Source of the DNA: an uncultured beta proteobacterium
GTDB lineage: Bacteria; Pseudomonadota; Gammaproteobacteria; Burkholderiales; Burkholderiaceae_C
DNA: 45,168 nt
Reading direction: 5' to 3'
Assembly (NCBI GenBank): GCA_903876715.1
Contig: CAIRBF010000243.1
Location: forward strand, 1 to 45,168
Position numbers and translations under genes: made by a program. Position 1 is the first letter of the stretch. Each line of letters begins with the position of its first letter. Shown here piece by piece: positions 33,914-41,469 of the stretch. The notes beneath the pieces were generated by a model. That model worked only from the letters and a program-made list of their open reading frames with translations, had not been told where the DNA came from and did no database searches.

Positions 33914-34864
33914 TCAGCCGGCACGCGCCAGCATCGCCAGCAATTCACCTACCATCGCCAGCCGCTGCGCGACCGTCGCCTCGGCCGGGCGGATGGCGAT
34001 CTTGGCCCCGATGAAGTCGAGCGCAGTGCCCCGGGCCGCGGCCAGCGTACGCCCGATCTCGGCCTCGGTCATCAGAGACCCGGCTGCGCCCGGGCGCCCA
34101 GCGGCCGCCGGCGCGTGCGGCATGTGCGTGTCCTGCCACACGCCATAGGGCGTGGCAGCACCCGAAGCGCCCGAGAACATGATCCCGCTGAGGGCGCCCG
34201 CCCGCTTGGCGGTTTCCACATGCGTGAGCGCGGTGTCGGCATCGTGCGTTTCCAGCACCGAGCGGCCCCAGTTGATGTTGACCCCGATCGGGGGCCGCGC
34301 CGTGCTGTGGGCCTGCGCGATCGCCGACAGCTCGTCATCCAGCGACAGGAAGCCCTTGTGCTGCGGATGGCCCGGGCGGTGGGCGTCGCAATGCTCGACG
34401 ACGATGCGCGCGCCGAACCAGTCCCAGGAGGCGAGCTCGGCCAGCGACCGCGCGAAGGCCTCGACCTGCCCCACGCCGCCGGCCGGCCCGCGGCTGGGGC
34501 CGGACTGCACCTCGACGGCGAAGACCGCCGTACGGCCGATTGCTTCATTCAGCCGCGCGACGGCCGCCAGCGCCTCGCGCGCCATCGCCAGCGCGGCCTG
34601 CCGTCCGCTCTCATCGGCAGAGGCCAGACCGAAGTGCGGATGGGCCTGCAGGCGGCCCATGGTGCCGGGGATCAGCGTGACCACATGGTCCCAGTCCCGG
34701 CGCAGCCGCGCGAACAGCCAGGCCTCGTCGTTGCGGTGCAAGGCCCCTGTGAAGGGCAGCTCCAGCCCGCGGACATCGGTGCGCGCCGCCAGGCCGGCCA
34801 GCAGCTTTTCCTCGTCTTCAAGCGAGGCGGGGGCGATGGCGTAGGCGCCGACGAGATAGGACAC
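33914..34864 (-). CDS. DUF4862 family protein (TIM-barrel-like)
   Basis: A 316-residue soluble protein of the DUF4862 family, resembling sugar-phosphate isomerase-type TIM barrels. Conserved-looking stretches are GLELPFTGALHRND, VTLIPGTM, VFAVEVQSGPSR, RIVVEHCDAHRPGHPQHKGF and IGVNINWGRS. The Glu, His and Asp residues in the EHCDAH segment could bind metal. Function is unknown. It lies 27 bases behind the citryl-CoA-lyase-like gene and probably shares its message. Confidence 0.8.
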   Translation of the reverse strand: MSYLVGAYAIAPASLEDEEKLLAGLAARTDVRGLELPFTGALHRNDEAWLFARLRRDWDHVVTLIPGTMGRLQAHPHFGLASADESGRQAALAMAREALAAVARLNEAIGRTAVFAVEVQSGPSRGPAGGVGQVEAFARSLAELASWDWFGARIVVEHCDAHRPGHPQHKGFLSLDDELSAIAQAHSTARPPIGVNINWGRSVLETHDADTALTHVETAKRAGALSGIMFSGASGAATPYGVWQDTHMPHAPAAAGRPGAAGSLMTEAEIGRTLAAARGTALDFIGAKIAIRPAEATVAQRLAMVGELLAMLARAG

Positions 34865-34891
34865 GGTGTTCTCCTGAAGCGGGGCTTCAGC

Positions 34892-35767
34892 TTAGCGGAC
34901 TTCCGTGGCTCCACAGGGCCCCATGGACCGTCTGGATTGGAAGGGCTGTCGAGGTGGCGGCCCTTCGTAGGTCGGCAGCCAGTCCCGCGGCAGGGGGCTC
35001 TTGATCCGGCCGCCCTGGTGCATTTGCTCCCCGGCGTGGGCCAGCAGGCCCACGGCTCGCGAGAGGCAGAACAGGCCCCGGGCCAGAGGCGCGTCAAAGC
35101 CGAGCTCGCCGTAGATGACGGCGGTCGCGCCATCGATGTGCATCGGCACCGGCTTCTTCCGGCCTCGTGACAGCGCCGTCTCGATCGCGCGGGCGATCGT
35201 GGCGTAGGGCCCAGTCACCACGCCCTGCGAGGCCACCTCGTCCACACGCTCAAGCAGTGGCGTCGTGCGGGGGTCGACCGGGTGGAAGCGATGTCCGAAA
35301 TCGAGGATGGCCATGCCGTGTCGAGCCACATGACCTGCCAGCGCCGACTCCACCGCCTGCTGGACAGGCACTTCGCTGCAAAGCCGTTTCGCCACGATGT
35401 CGTACAAGGCCAACGCCTGCTCTCCGGCCCCGCCGTGCACGTCGCCCAGTGCATTCAGACCTGACGCGATGGCTCCGTTCAAGCCCACGCGGCACGTGGC
35501 GGCCATGCGAGCGATGGCGATGCTGGGGGCCTGCGGACCGTGGTCGACGGCCGACATCCGTGCGGCCTCCAGCAACTCGGCCTGGCCCGCCGAGGGCAGA
35601 TCACCCCGGGTCATCCGCCAGACCATTTCGGTCAGAACCATCCCTTGGCGGATCAGGTCTTCGACGGCGTATCCGCGACAGCGGATCACACCCGGCCCCA
35701 TGTCGATGATCGCCGTGCGCCACCAATCGCGACCGAGTTGTTCGGAGCCGTCTTTGCTGGCGGTCAT
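34892..35767 (-). CDS. Citryl-CoA lyase / citrate-synthase-family protein
   Basis: A 291-residue, single-domain-length member of the citrate synthase superfamily. The three catalytic positions are visible: His in [15 protein letters not shown], His in [12 protein letters not shown], and Asp in [16 protein letters not shown]. Short members of this kind, often next to CaiB/BaiF CoA transferases, cleave citryl-CoA-like compounds (or condense acyl-CoA with a keto acid). It overlaps the truncated CoA-transferase gene by four bases (ATGA) and precedes DUF4862. As the CoA transferase has lost its 5' part to an IS91 remnant, the operon's native promoter is probably gone. Confidence 0.83.
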   Translation of the reverse strand: MTASKDGSEQLGRDWWRTAIIDMGPGVIRCRGYAVEDLIRQGMVLTEMVWRMTRGDLPSAGQAELLEAARMSAVDHGPQAPSIAIARMAATCRVGLNGAIASGLNALGDVHGGAGEQALALYDIVAKRLCSEVPVQQAVESALAGHVARHGMAILDFGHRFHPVDPRTTPLLERVDEVASQGVVTGPYATIARAIETALSRGRKKPVPMHIDGATAVIYGELGFDAPLARGLFCLSRAVGLLAHAGEQMHQGGRIKSPLPRDWLPTYEGPPPRQPFQSRRSMGPCGATEVR

Positions 35768-35984
35768 GTCGCGCCCTCCTGTCGGAGTCGGGCGATCTCG
35801 TCATCGTCAAACCCCAACTCCATGAGGATCTCGAACGTGTGCTGTCCGAGCGTGGGAGGCGGGTTCTCGACCGCGGGAGCCGCACCGTCCAGCTTGATAC
35901 CCGTGCGCAGAACGCGGACGTCTCGACCAACGCCTGTGGCGTTTGAAAACGTTGCCACCATGCCACGGACCGAGACCTGCGGGT
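35764..35984 (-). pseudogene. C-terminal fragment of a CaiB/BaiF CoA transferase
   Basis: After a TGA just upstream, the frame reads [37 protein letters not shown] and [20 protein letters not shown] to a stop, the typical C-terminal 70 residues of a family III CoA transferase (about 400 when complete). The N-terminal 330 residues, including the catalytic Asp, are missing at the junction with IS91 debris. The ATGA overlap with the citryl-CoA-lyase-like gene shows the two were one operon. Confidence 0.78.
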
Positions 35985-36480
35985 ACTCAAGTCATCTCGC
36001 AGCTAAAGCGCGCTTGAGCAGCCGCATGGCCGCGCCCAGCTGATGCGGTGCGGCCGGGCCTGAACCGTATCGGCCTCGCTTTCGCTGGCAGCTGCGACTT
36101 CGGTGGTCTGCTCACGCACCTCGGATCCCTGCGGCACCACCAGAGACCGCAGCTTGGCGCTCGGAGCCACCTGCCCTGCCGCGTTGAGCCGCACCCGCTC
36201 GTCCGAAAACGCTGAGCCCGGACACAAACTGTCCAATGGATTGTTTGTGCCTGTTGAAGGGCCTGGCCACTAGCCAGGCGCGGCCTGCAAGGTGATGGCT
36301 GCCGCCTGCAGTGGCCGCAGTGCGCGCGCCTCCTCGCCGTCGACATCAGGCTCGGCCAGCCAGGTCTGGCCCATGTCTTCGACGAGTACGCTCCGGCGCG
36401 TGAGCATCTTCATCAGCCGGGCCATGATGGTGTGCAGCAGCGCATCCAGCTCGTCGTGGGTCGGCGCCCCCTTTTGGCGC
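35985..36480 (-). mobile_element. IS91-family transposase remnant, copy 2
   Basis: The minus strand reads GAPTHDELDALLHTIMARLM and MGQTWLAEPDVDGEEARALR (36475-36300), then an ~82-base palindromic element, then RVRLNAAGQV joined directly to APSAKLRSLVVPQGSEV and ADTVQARPHRISWAR (36205-36020). Compared with copy 1 the segment KLKTPWRD ... LHLI is deleted, and the region between LRPLQAAAIT and DERVRLN is replaced by the element. Like copy 1 it is inactive. Its left end truncates a CoA-transferase gene. Confidence 0.75.
36211..36292. repeat. Palindrome-bearing repeat element, copy 2
   Basis: About 82 bases, similar along its length to 32027-32109. The central inverted repeat (36225-36247) has two mismatches between arms (caaactgtcca / tggattgtttg); a second hairpin GCCTGGC ... 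GCCAGGC follows at about 36261-36279. The flank on the QLNAAGQV side is the same transposase sequence in both copies, while the opposite flank differs. Confidence 0.75.
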
Positions 36481-36879
36481 CGTCTTGCTGAAAGCGGCCG
36501 TTTGAAGCAGATGGCGCGGCCTGCAGCCCTGCCTCCACTGGTCTTGACGCTGTCGCTTAGCGTCGCAGCGACGTGCGCGGCCGCTGTGGAAGTTGTCGCG
36601 CGGCGACTGGACCGCAGGCCTGGGTGCTGGCGTTGGCGCAGCAGCCGTGGCGGGCGTCGGCGCGGGGCTGGCCCCATCGGTGGATGGCTCGATCGCTGCG
36701 CAGGACAGGGTCCATGGCTTGTTCGCCCCTTCTTCCAGCACCGAGGCGTGGTCCTTGGCCAGCGCCCCCACCTTGGCTGAGCGTAGCGGCATCTGGAAGC
36801 AGCGCCAGTCCAGGAAGCGCACCGCCTGTCCCAGGTGCAGGCGCTGCGCTGTCGCTCAGCGGGCGACTCCGATTCGCAG
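36481..36879. other. Unassigned remnant, possible former coding sequence
   Basis: On the minus strand about 36850-36580 reads QRLHLGQAVRFLDWRCFQMP, LAKDHASVLEEGANKPWTLS, then a Pro/Ala/Thr-rich linker. The composition looks like real protein, but a TGA precedes it and there is no start. I do not recognise the family. It merges into IS91 sequence near 36480. Confidence 0.35.
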
Positions 36880-37137
36880 TCAAGGTAAACCGCTGGCGGA
36901 GTCATCCACCTCGGGTAGCACTCGAATGTGTAGGCCCTGGCCCCCCGTGGAGAACCGCACCCACTGGCCCGCGCGGATCTTGGCGGTCTTGCGCAGTTCC
37001 TGTTGACCATCCACATTCACCAAACCGCCTGCGACGCTTTGCTTGGCTGTGGCTCCGCTGGAGGTTGCTCCAGTGGCCTTGAGCAAGTTGTCGAGCGTGA
37101 TGTATTCGCCGCGCAGGTGAAAGTCAATCTGTTGCAT
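36880..37137 (-). CDS. S4-domain RNA-binding protein (YbcJ-like)
   Basis: An 85-residue protein whose first 60 residues form an S4 RNA-binding fold: MQQIDFHLRGEYITLDNLLK, TAKQSVAGGLVNVDGQQELR, KTAKIRAGQWVRF. Such small stand-alone S4 proteins are thought to bind structured RNA, perhaps on the ribosome; the role is unproved. The ATG at 37137 is used because it begins exactly at the family start, with GGAGA further upstream; the frame is open to 37167. The last 20 residues are non-conserved. Confidence 0.8.
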   Translation of the reverse strand: MQQIDFHLRGEYITLDNLLKATGATSSGATAKQSVAGGLVNVDGQQELRKTAKIRAGQWVRFSTGGQGLHIRVLPEVDDSASGLP

Positions 37138-37308
37138 CGGCCGGATTGTCTCCACCACCCGCGGCACCCAGGCTGTCGTCGGATTTGATGTTCCTTGATC
37201 GGCGTCGCCGCTCTGGGCTTGCGGTGGTCGTCGATGGATCTGCTGCGCTGAGGCGCGGCCGCTGGGCAGGATGGTTGCCCAACGGCAACGCGTGCTGGAA
37301 AGACGTTT

Positions 37309-38133
37309 CTACGATCGACTGGTCGCCACGTTGATGGGTACAGACCATGTCGATTGCAACAGCGTCTCGATTTCGGGCGTGGCCCGCGGTGGTTGGGTTG
37401 ATCGGCGGCGCGGCTGCAATGGTTGCGCATGCCGATGGCGACAGGGCTGATTCAGCCCTGGGCGGTGAAGGTCGTTGGTGGCCGCACATGGAGTCGATGC
37501 ACGGCGGGTCGATGGGCTGGTGGCACGGCCTGGGGGGACTGCTCGTTTTGGCGCTGCTGATCGGGTTTGCGGTCGTCGCGGCAGCGCTGTTGATCCGGGG
37601 CGTCTCCCGCGGGCACGGCGATCTTGAATGGGGCCGTCGCTGGGGCTCGCGTCCCGAGCGCCGCGATCCGACCCACAGCGCACTGCAAATCCTGGGCGAG
37701 CGCTTTGCGCGCGGGGAGATCGATCAAAAGGAATTTGAGGAGCGGCGCAGCGCCCTGCAATCCTCGAGGACGTCTGGCTGATCGTTGAGGGCTCTATGGT
37801 CGAGCCATGGCTCGAGGGCCAGGGGTCGGGCCAGCCCAGCAATTCAGCCCATCGACGCCCGGCCCGGTGGCCTTCCTCAGGTGACGGCACCGAGCCGGCC
37901 TGGACCAAGCCACGACGGATGCGGTCGAGCACGTCAGACTCCGTGATGCCCAGATCGAGGTGACGCGTCCGCGCCGTCTGCGTCAGCATCTGCGCCATGT
38001 CCTCGCACAGTTCGTAGCGCTGCGCGATGTGCTCCCGCGACTCGGTGGGCCGGGCGCTTCCCGGCGGCACGAACAGGGCGATGAAGAATGGGGGGACGAC
38101 GATCTGGTTGTCATCGCCGGCGTCGGTGCTCAT
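37309..38133 (-). CDS. Conserved hypothetical (annotated elsewhere as 'ATPase with chaperone activity'), read-through C-terminus
   Basis: The first 108 residues (38133 to about 37810) match a small Burkholderiales family: IVVPPFFIALFVPPG, RPTESREHIAQRYELCEDMA, LGITESDVLDRIRRGL, WAELLGWPDPW. Relatives are about 95-110 residues long as I recall. Here no stop follows, and the frame runs another 166 codons, antisense to the SHOCT gene, with low-complexity Arg/Pro/Ser composition. Those codons are probably not functional protein: a stop was lost or the 3' end was replaced. Despite the name, no ATPase motif is visible. Confidence 0.55.
   Translation of the reverse strand: MSTDAGDDNQIVVPPFFIALFVPPGSARPTESREHIAQRYELCEDMAQMLTQTARTRHLDLGITESDVLDRIRRGLVQAGSVPSPEEGHRAGRRWAELLGWPDPWPSSHGSTIEPSTISQTSSRIAGRCAAPQIPFDRSPRAQSARPGFAVRCGSDRGARDASPSDGPIQDRRARGRRPGSTALPRRPQTRSAAPKRAVPPGRATSPSTRRASTPCAATNDLHRPGLNQPCRHRHAQPLQPRRRSTQPPRATPEIETLLQSTWSVPINVATSRS
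37347..37781 (+). CDS. SHOCT-domain membrane protein
   Basis: A 144-residue protein: N-terminal signal or anchor (about residues 10-30), a His/Met/Gly-rich stretch (PHMESMHGGSMGWWHG), one membrane helix (about 60-85), and a C-terminal SHOCT motif (ALQILGERFARGEIDQKEFE). SHOCT proteins are common small membrane proteins of unknown role; the His/Met-rich segment suggests metal contact, as in copper-related relatives. An open frame on the other strand crosses the whole gene. Confidence 0.82.
   Translation: MSIATASRFRAWPAVVGLIGGAAAMVAHADGDRADSALGGEGRWWPHMESMHGGSMGWWHGLGGLLVLALLIGFAVVAAALLIRGVSRGHGDLEWGRRWGSRPERRDPTHSALQILGERFARGEIDQKEFEERRSALQSSRTSG
37800..37815. repeat. Perfect 16-base palindrome
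   Basis: TCGAGCCATGGCTCGA is fully self-complementary, 19 bases after the SHOCT stop. No T-run follows, so it is not a typical terminator; it could be a protein-binding site or chance. Confidence 0.35.
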
Positions 38134-38149
38134 GGGGTATCGATACGGG

Positions 38150-38510
38150 TCACTGGCCTCGCGCCGGCATCATCCGGGCGGTGGCCGTGGGGCCGCTGAC
38201 TGTGAAGACGCCGCCACCCAGGTGATGGGTGGGCCGCAAGGCTTCAGGCGCCTGGTCCAAATGCCAGCGGCCGTCACGGAACGCTCGCTCATCGGCCCAG
38301 ACGGCGACTACCGCGATGAAGAAGGTGTCGTAGGCCTGCTGGGTATGGGTCTCCGGCAGCACCCGGCAGTCCAGCCACGCAACGCTCCCGCCTACCGGTG
38401 GCATGCCCAGCGACGGGCTGTCCGTGAATCCGATGCCGTACCGGGCGAATCTGCCGCCAGCCGCATCGACCGCTTCATCTATGCCGCTGACAGGCTGCGG
38501 CCATCAGGTT
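38150..38510 (-). pseudogene. 5'-truncated flavin reductase (FMN-binding split barrel) remnant
   Basis: After a TGA near 38510 the minus strand reads DEAVDAAGGRFARYGIGFTD, GGSVAWLDCRVLPETHTQQA, YDTFFIAVVAVWADERAFRD and LRPTHHLGGGVFTVSG to the stop at 38150. This is the C-terminal half of a flavoredoxin-type flavin reductase. The N-terminal half with the flavin phosphate loop is missing; at that point the opposite strand begins an SDR remnant. The last in-frame ATG (38404) is inside the domain. Confidence 0.68.
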
Positions 38511-39100
38511 GCGGCGTCCGCCGTGGGCGCTAGAGACCAAGCCCGCCTGGCGGAGCACATTACCGACCCGGTCAAGGTGGCCCAGGAGATCACGGCGTCG
38601 AGTGGACGTGCGGTGGCCCTGCAGGGGGATGTGTCGCTTCAGGCGGACATCGAGCGCACTTTGGCGAGACCGAGGCCGCACTCGGTCCCTCGTCGGCGCT
38701 GGTGAACTGTGCCCGCGTCTTCAGCGAGGCCCGGGTCGAGAATCTGGATTTCGACACCGTGACCCACAGGGTCGCCGTCAACGTCATCGGCGTCATGTAC
38801 TGCTGCCGGGAAGCCACGCGACGCATGTCCTTGCGCCACGGCGGCGCGAGAGGTGCCATCGTCAATGTCTCGTCGATGGCGGCCAGGATCGGCGACCGAC
38901 CCGGCGCCAGCTCCTACGCCGGATCAAAGGCAGCCATCGACACATTCACCACCGGTTTTGCGCTTGAGGTGGCAGCCGAGGGTATTCGCGTGAATACGGT
39001 GCGCACCGGCGTCACGGCCACCGCAATGACGGCCGACCTGCTGCCTGACCCGCCGCGCCTCAAGCGGGCTTCGTGGCCGGACTCTCCTGAAACGCCGCGG
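38480..39100 (+). pseudogene. Short-chain dehydrogenase/reductase remnant, frameshifted
   Basis: The plus strand reads VAQEITASSGRAVALQGDVS, then loses one base in ACTTTGG near 38660, after which FGETEAALGPSSALVNCARV, VNVIGVMYCCREATRRMS, IVNVSSMAARIGDRPGASSY, AGSKAAIDTFTTGFALEVAA and GIRVNTVRTGV follow. The catalytic S-x12-YAGSK is present, but the N-terminal TGxxxGIG cofactor motif is missing and the C-terminus after LLPDPPRLKR is unrelated. The frame stays open far beyond, antisense to the ligase gene, without meaning. Confidence 0.72.
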
Positions 39101-39160
39101 GCCTGCCGAGAATTTGCGCCCGCGGGGCACCCCCTGCCGGACGATCACCGCGGAGCAGGT

Positions 39161-40606
39161 TCAAAGCTCCGGTGGCGTGAGGCGCAGCGCGAGTTCGCGC
39201 TTCACCACCTTGCCGCCGCTGTTGCGAGGCAACTCATCGATGACGAACACGGCACGTGGCCATTTCGGCCGCGGCAAGAGCGTGCGCGCATGAGCCAGCA
39301 GCGCCTCGGGCTCGCAGGCTGCGGTCAGGCGCACAAAGGCCGCGATCTCCTCGCCGAATTCCCGCGATGGCCAGCCCAGCACGGCACTTTCGGCGACCGC
39401 GGGGTGCGCGTTCAAGGCGGCCTCGATGTCGGGCGGGTAGATGTTGATGCCGGCGCGGATGATCATGTCCTTCTGGCGTCCGCGGAGCGTCACGAAGCCA
39501 TCGGCATCCAAGGAAGCGAGATCACCGGGATAGAACCAGCCCTGTCGAAAGGCCTCGGCCGACGCCTCGGGATCACGATGATAGGCCGTGGCGCAGGCGG
39601 GGCCGCGATAGCGCAGCAGGCCGGTGTCACCCGGCGGCAAGGGCTGGTCCTGCGCATCCACCACCTCGACCTCCACGGCGAAGACGGGGCGGCCCACCGT
39701 CTGCCCATGGGTGGCAATATCGTCTGGCGTGAGCAGCGAGACTCCGCCCCCCTCGGTCGAAGCGTAGTACTCGAAAAAACGCGGGCAGAGCCGATCACGG
39801 ATCGCCACGCGCTCGTCGGGTGAAAGCGGTGCACCAGAGGAAAACAGCAGGTTCAACCCCCGCAGCGGTGCGAGCGCGGCGTCATCCAGCGCCAACAGGC
39901 GGCGGAACTGCGTGGGCACAAGGAACAGGCTTGTCGCCTGCTCGGACGCGACACAAGCGATGAGGTCCTCCGGCGCGCAGGGCGGCGGCTTGAGGATCAG
40001 CGTGCCGCCGGAAAACAGCACCGACATCGCAAAAGTGCGGCCACCGCCAAAGTACAGCGGTGTGGCACAGATGAAGCGATCGCGCCCGTTCAGGCCGAGA
40101 TTGATCCAGTGGGTGCGAAACCGCGCCAGGAAGTGCCGATGCGCGATCAGCGGCCCCTTGGGCCGCCCCGTGGTGCCGGACGACAGCGACAGCACGAACG
40201 GCGCTTCAGCATCGGAGGCAAAGACGATACCCGCCTCGTCGGCCTCCTCAGGCTGCACGCAGCGCAGGCCAGGCAAAAGCGCCATGTCCGGCTCGATCAG
40301 CACAAGACAGGCGCCGAAATGCGTCGCCACATTGCGCTGCTCCTCGGCCGTCCAGCGCACATCCATCGGCAGGATCGCGATGCCGGCCCGGGCCACGGCA
40401 TACAGCGCCACGACGTGCTGCGCCGTGTCGCGCAGGCAGATGCCCACCGGCTGGTCGGCCGGCAGCGCGAGCCCCCGCAGCCACGCCGCCATGCAACGCA
40501 CACGGTGCGCGAATTGCGCATGCGTCAGTACCCGATCGCCCTCGATCAGCGCCGGGTGGCTCGGCCGCGCCCTGGCGTGGATGTCGAGCGCGTCGGCGAG
40601 GTTCAT
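39161..40606 (-). CDS. AMP-forming acyl-CoA synthetase/ligase
   Basis: A 481-residue ANL-superfamily enzyme. The P-loop is LSLSSGTTGRPKG; the adenylate motifs are EYYASTEGGG and WFYPGDLASLDADGF, followed by GRQKDMIIRAGINIYP; the catalytic C-terminal Lys is in NSGGKVVKREL. It activates a carboxylic acid as acyl-AMP and then acyl-CoA. The length is a little short for the family, but the domains are complete. The ATG at 40606 overlaps the amidohydrolase stop by four bases. As last gene of the operon it probably makes the CoA ester used by the operon's acyl-CoA dehydrogenase. Confidence 0.88.
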   Translation of the reverse strand: MNLADALDIHARARPSHPALIEGDRVLTHAQFAHRVRCMAAWLRGLALPADQPVGICLRDTAQHVVALYAVARAGIAILPMDVRWTAEEQRNVATHFGACLVLIEPDMALLPGLRCVQPEEADEAGIVFASDAEAPFVLSLSSGTTGRPKGPLIAHRHFLARFRTHWINLGLNGRDRFICATPLYFGGGRTFAMSVLFSGGTLILKPPPCAPEDLIACVASEQATSLFLVPTQFRRLLALDDAALAPLRGLNLLFSSGAPLSPDERVAIRDRLCPRFFEYYASTEGGGVSLLTPDDIATHGQTVGRPVFAVEVEVVDAQDQPLPPGDTGLLRYRGPACATAYHRDPEASAEAFRQGWFYPGDLASLDADGFVTLRGRQKDMIIRAGINIYPPDIEAALNAHPAVAESAVLGWPSREFGEEIAAFVRLTAACEPEALLAHARTLLPRPKWPRAVFVIDELPRNSGGKVVKRELALRLTPPEL

Positions 40607-41469
40607 GTCTGGCCGGTGAGCTTGTAGATGCGTTCGACATTGGTGCGCAGGAACTTCGTGCGCACCTCCTCCGACAGCCCAAGCTCGTCGATCTCTGCCA
40701 TGGTGCGCGCGAAATCGAGCACCGGGAAATCTGTGCCGAAGATGACCTTGTCCTGCCCGTAGCTGCGGATGTAGTGCTTGAACGAATCTGGCCAATAACG
40801 CGGGCTGTGAGCGTCCGAGCCGATGAAGACGTTGCTGTGTTTCCAGGCCATCGCGATCATCTCCTCGGTCCAGGGAATGCCGACATGGATGCCGACGATC
40901 TTGAGCTCGGGAAAGTCGCAGGCCACAGCGTCGAGCGCGATGGGGCGACCGACGGAGCGCAACGGGTAGGAGGGGTCGTAGACCATCGATTGCCCGACCT
41001 GCAGTTGCACCGGCACGTCGAGCTCCACGCATTTCGCATAGAAGGGATACCACTTCGCATGGTCGGGCGCCAACTCGAACCAATGCGGGTAGAAATGCGC
41101 GCCGATGAATCCGTACTCGGTGACGGCTCGCGAGAGCTCACGCACACCCTTCATGCCCTCGGTCGGATCGAGGCCGGCAAGCCCGTAGAAGCGATCCGGA
41201 TGCGCCTGCACCGCATCCGCCACCAGACGATAGTCGACGTGGTAACAGGCGGGGTGTCCCAGCCGGCCGACCTTGGCGGCGATGAGGAAAGCCTTCTCGA
41301 TCCCGGCTGCATCCATGCGCGCGATCATGTCCTGCAGGCTCATGCCCTCGAAGATCTCGCGCTTGACGCGCATCTTCGAGGTGTAGAAGCCGGTGCGGTC
41401 AGGCCGGCCGGCCAGGGCCTGCGGCGTCCAGATATTCACCACCGCGTCGATCGCACCGATTCTGTTCAC
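40603..41469 (-). CDS. Amidohydrolase-2 family metal-dependent hydrolase/decarboxylase
   Basis: A 288-residue TIM-barrel protein of the ACMSD-like amidohydrolase-2 family, which hydrolyses C-N or C-C bonds or decarboxylates aromatic acids. Family marks are GLAGLDPTEGMKGVREL, IGAHFYPH, KIVGIHVGIPWTEEM, FIGSDAH and VIFGTDFPVLDF, the last with the metal-binding Asp. The usual N-terminal HxH pair reads AIDAVVNIWTP, so that metal site is altered. The GTG at 41469 overlaps the previous stop (GTGA). Confidence 0.84.
   Translation of the reverse strand: MNRIGAIDAVVNIWTPQALAGRPDRTGFYTSKMRVKREIFEGMSLQDMIARMDAAGIEKAFLIAAKVGRLGHPACYHVDYRLVADAVQAHPDRFYGLAGLDPTEGMKGVRELSRAVTEYGFIGAHFYPHWFELAPDHAKWYPFYAKCVELDVPVQLQVGQSMVYDPSYPLRSVGRPIALDAVACDFPELKIVGIHVGIPWTEEMIAMAWKHSNVFIGSDAHSPRYWPDSFKHYIRSYGQDKVIFGTDFPVLDFARTMAEIDELGLSEEVRTKFLRTNVERIYKLTGQT

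Noticed and set aside
38702-39823. Long plus-strand frame of 373 codons continuing from the SDR remnant
   Set aside because: After about codon 130 it is antisense to the acyl-CoA ligase, and its composition (Arg/His/Gln-rich) is that of a shadow frame.
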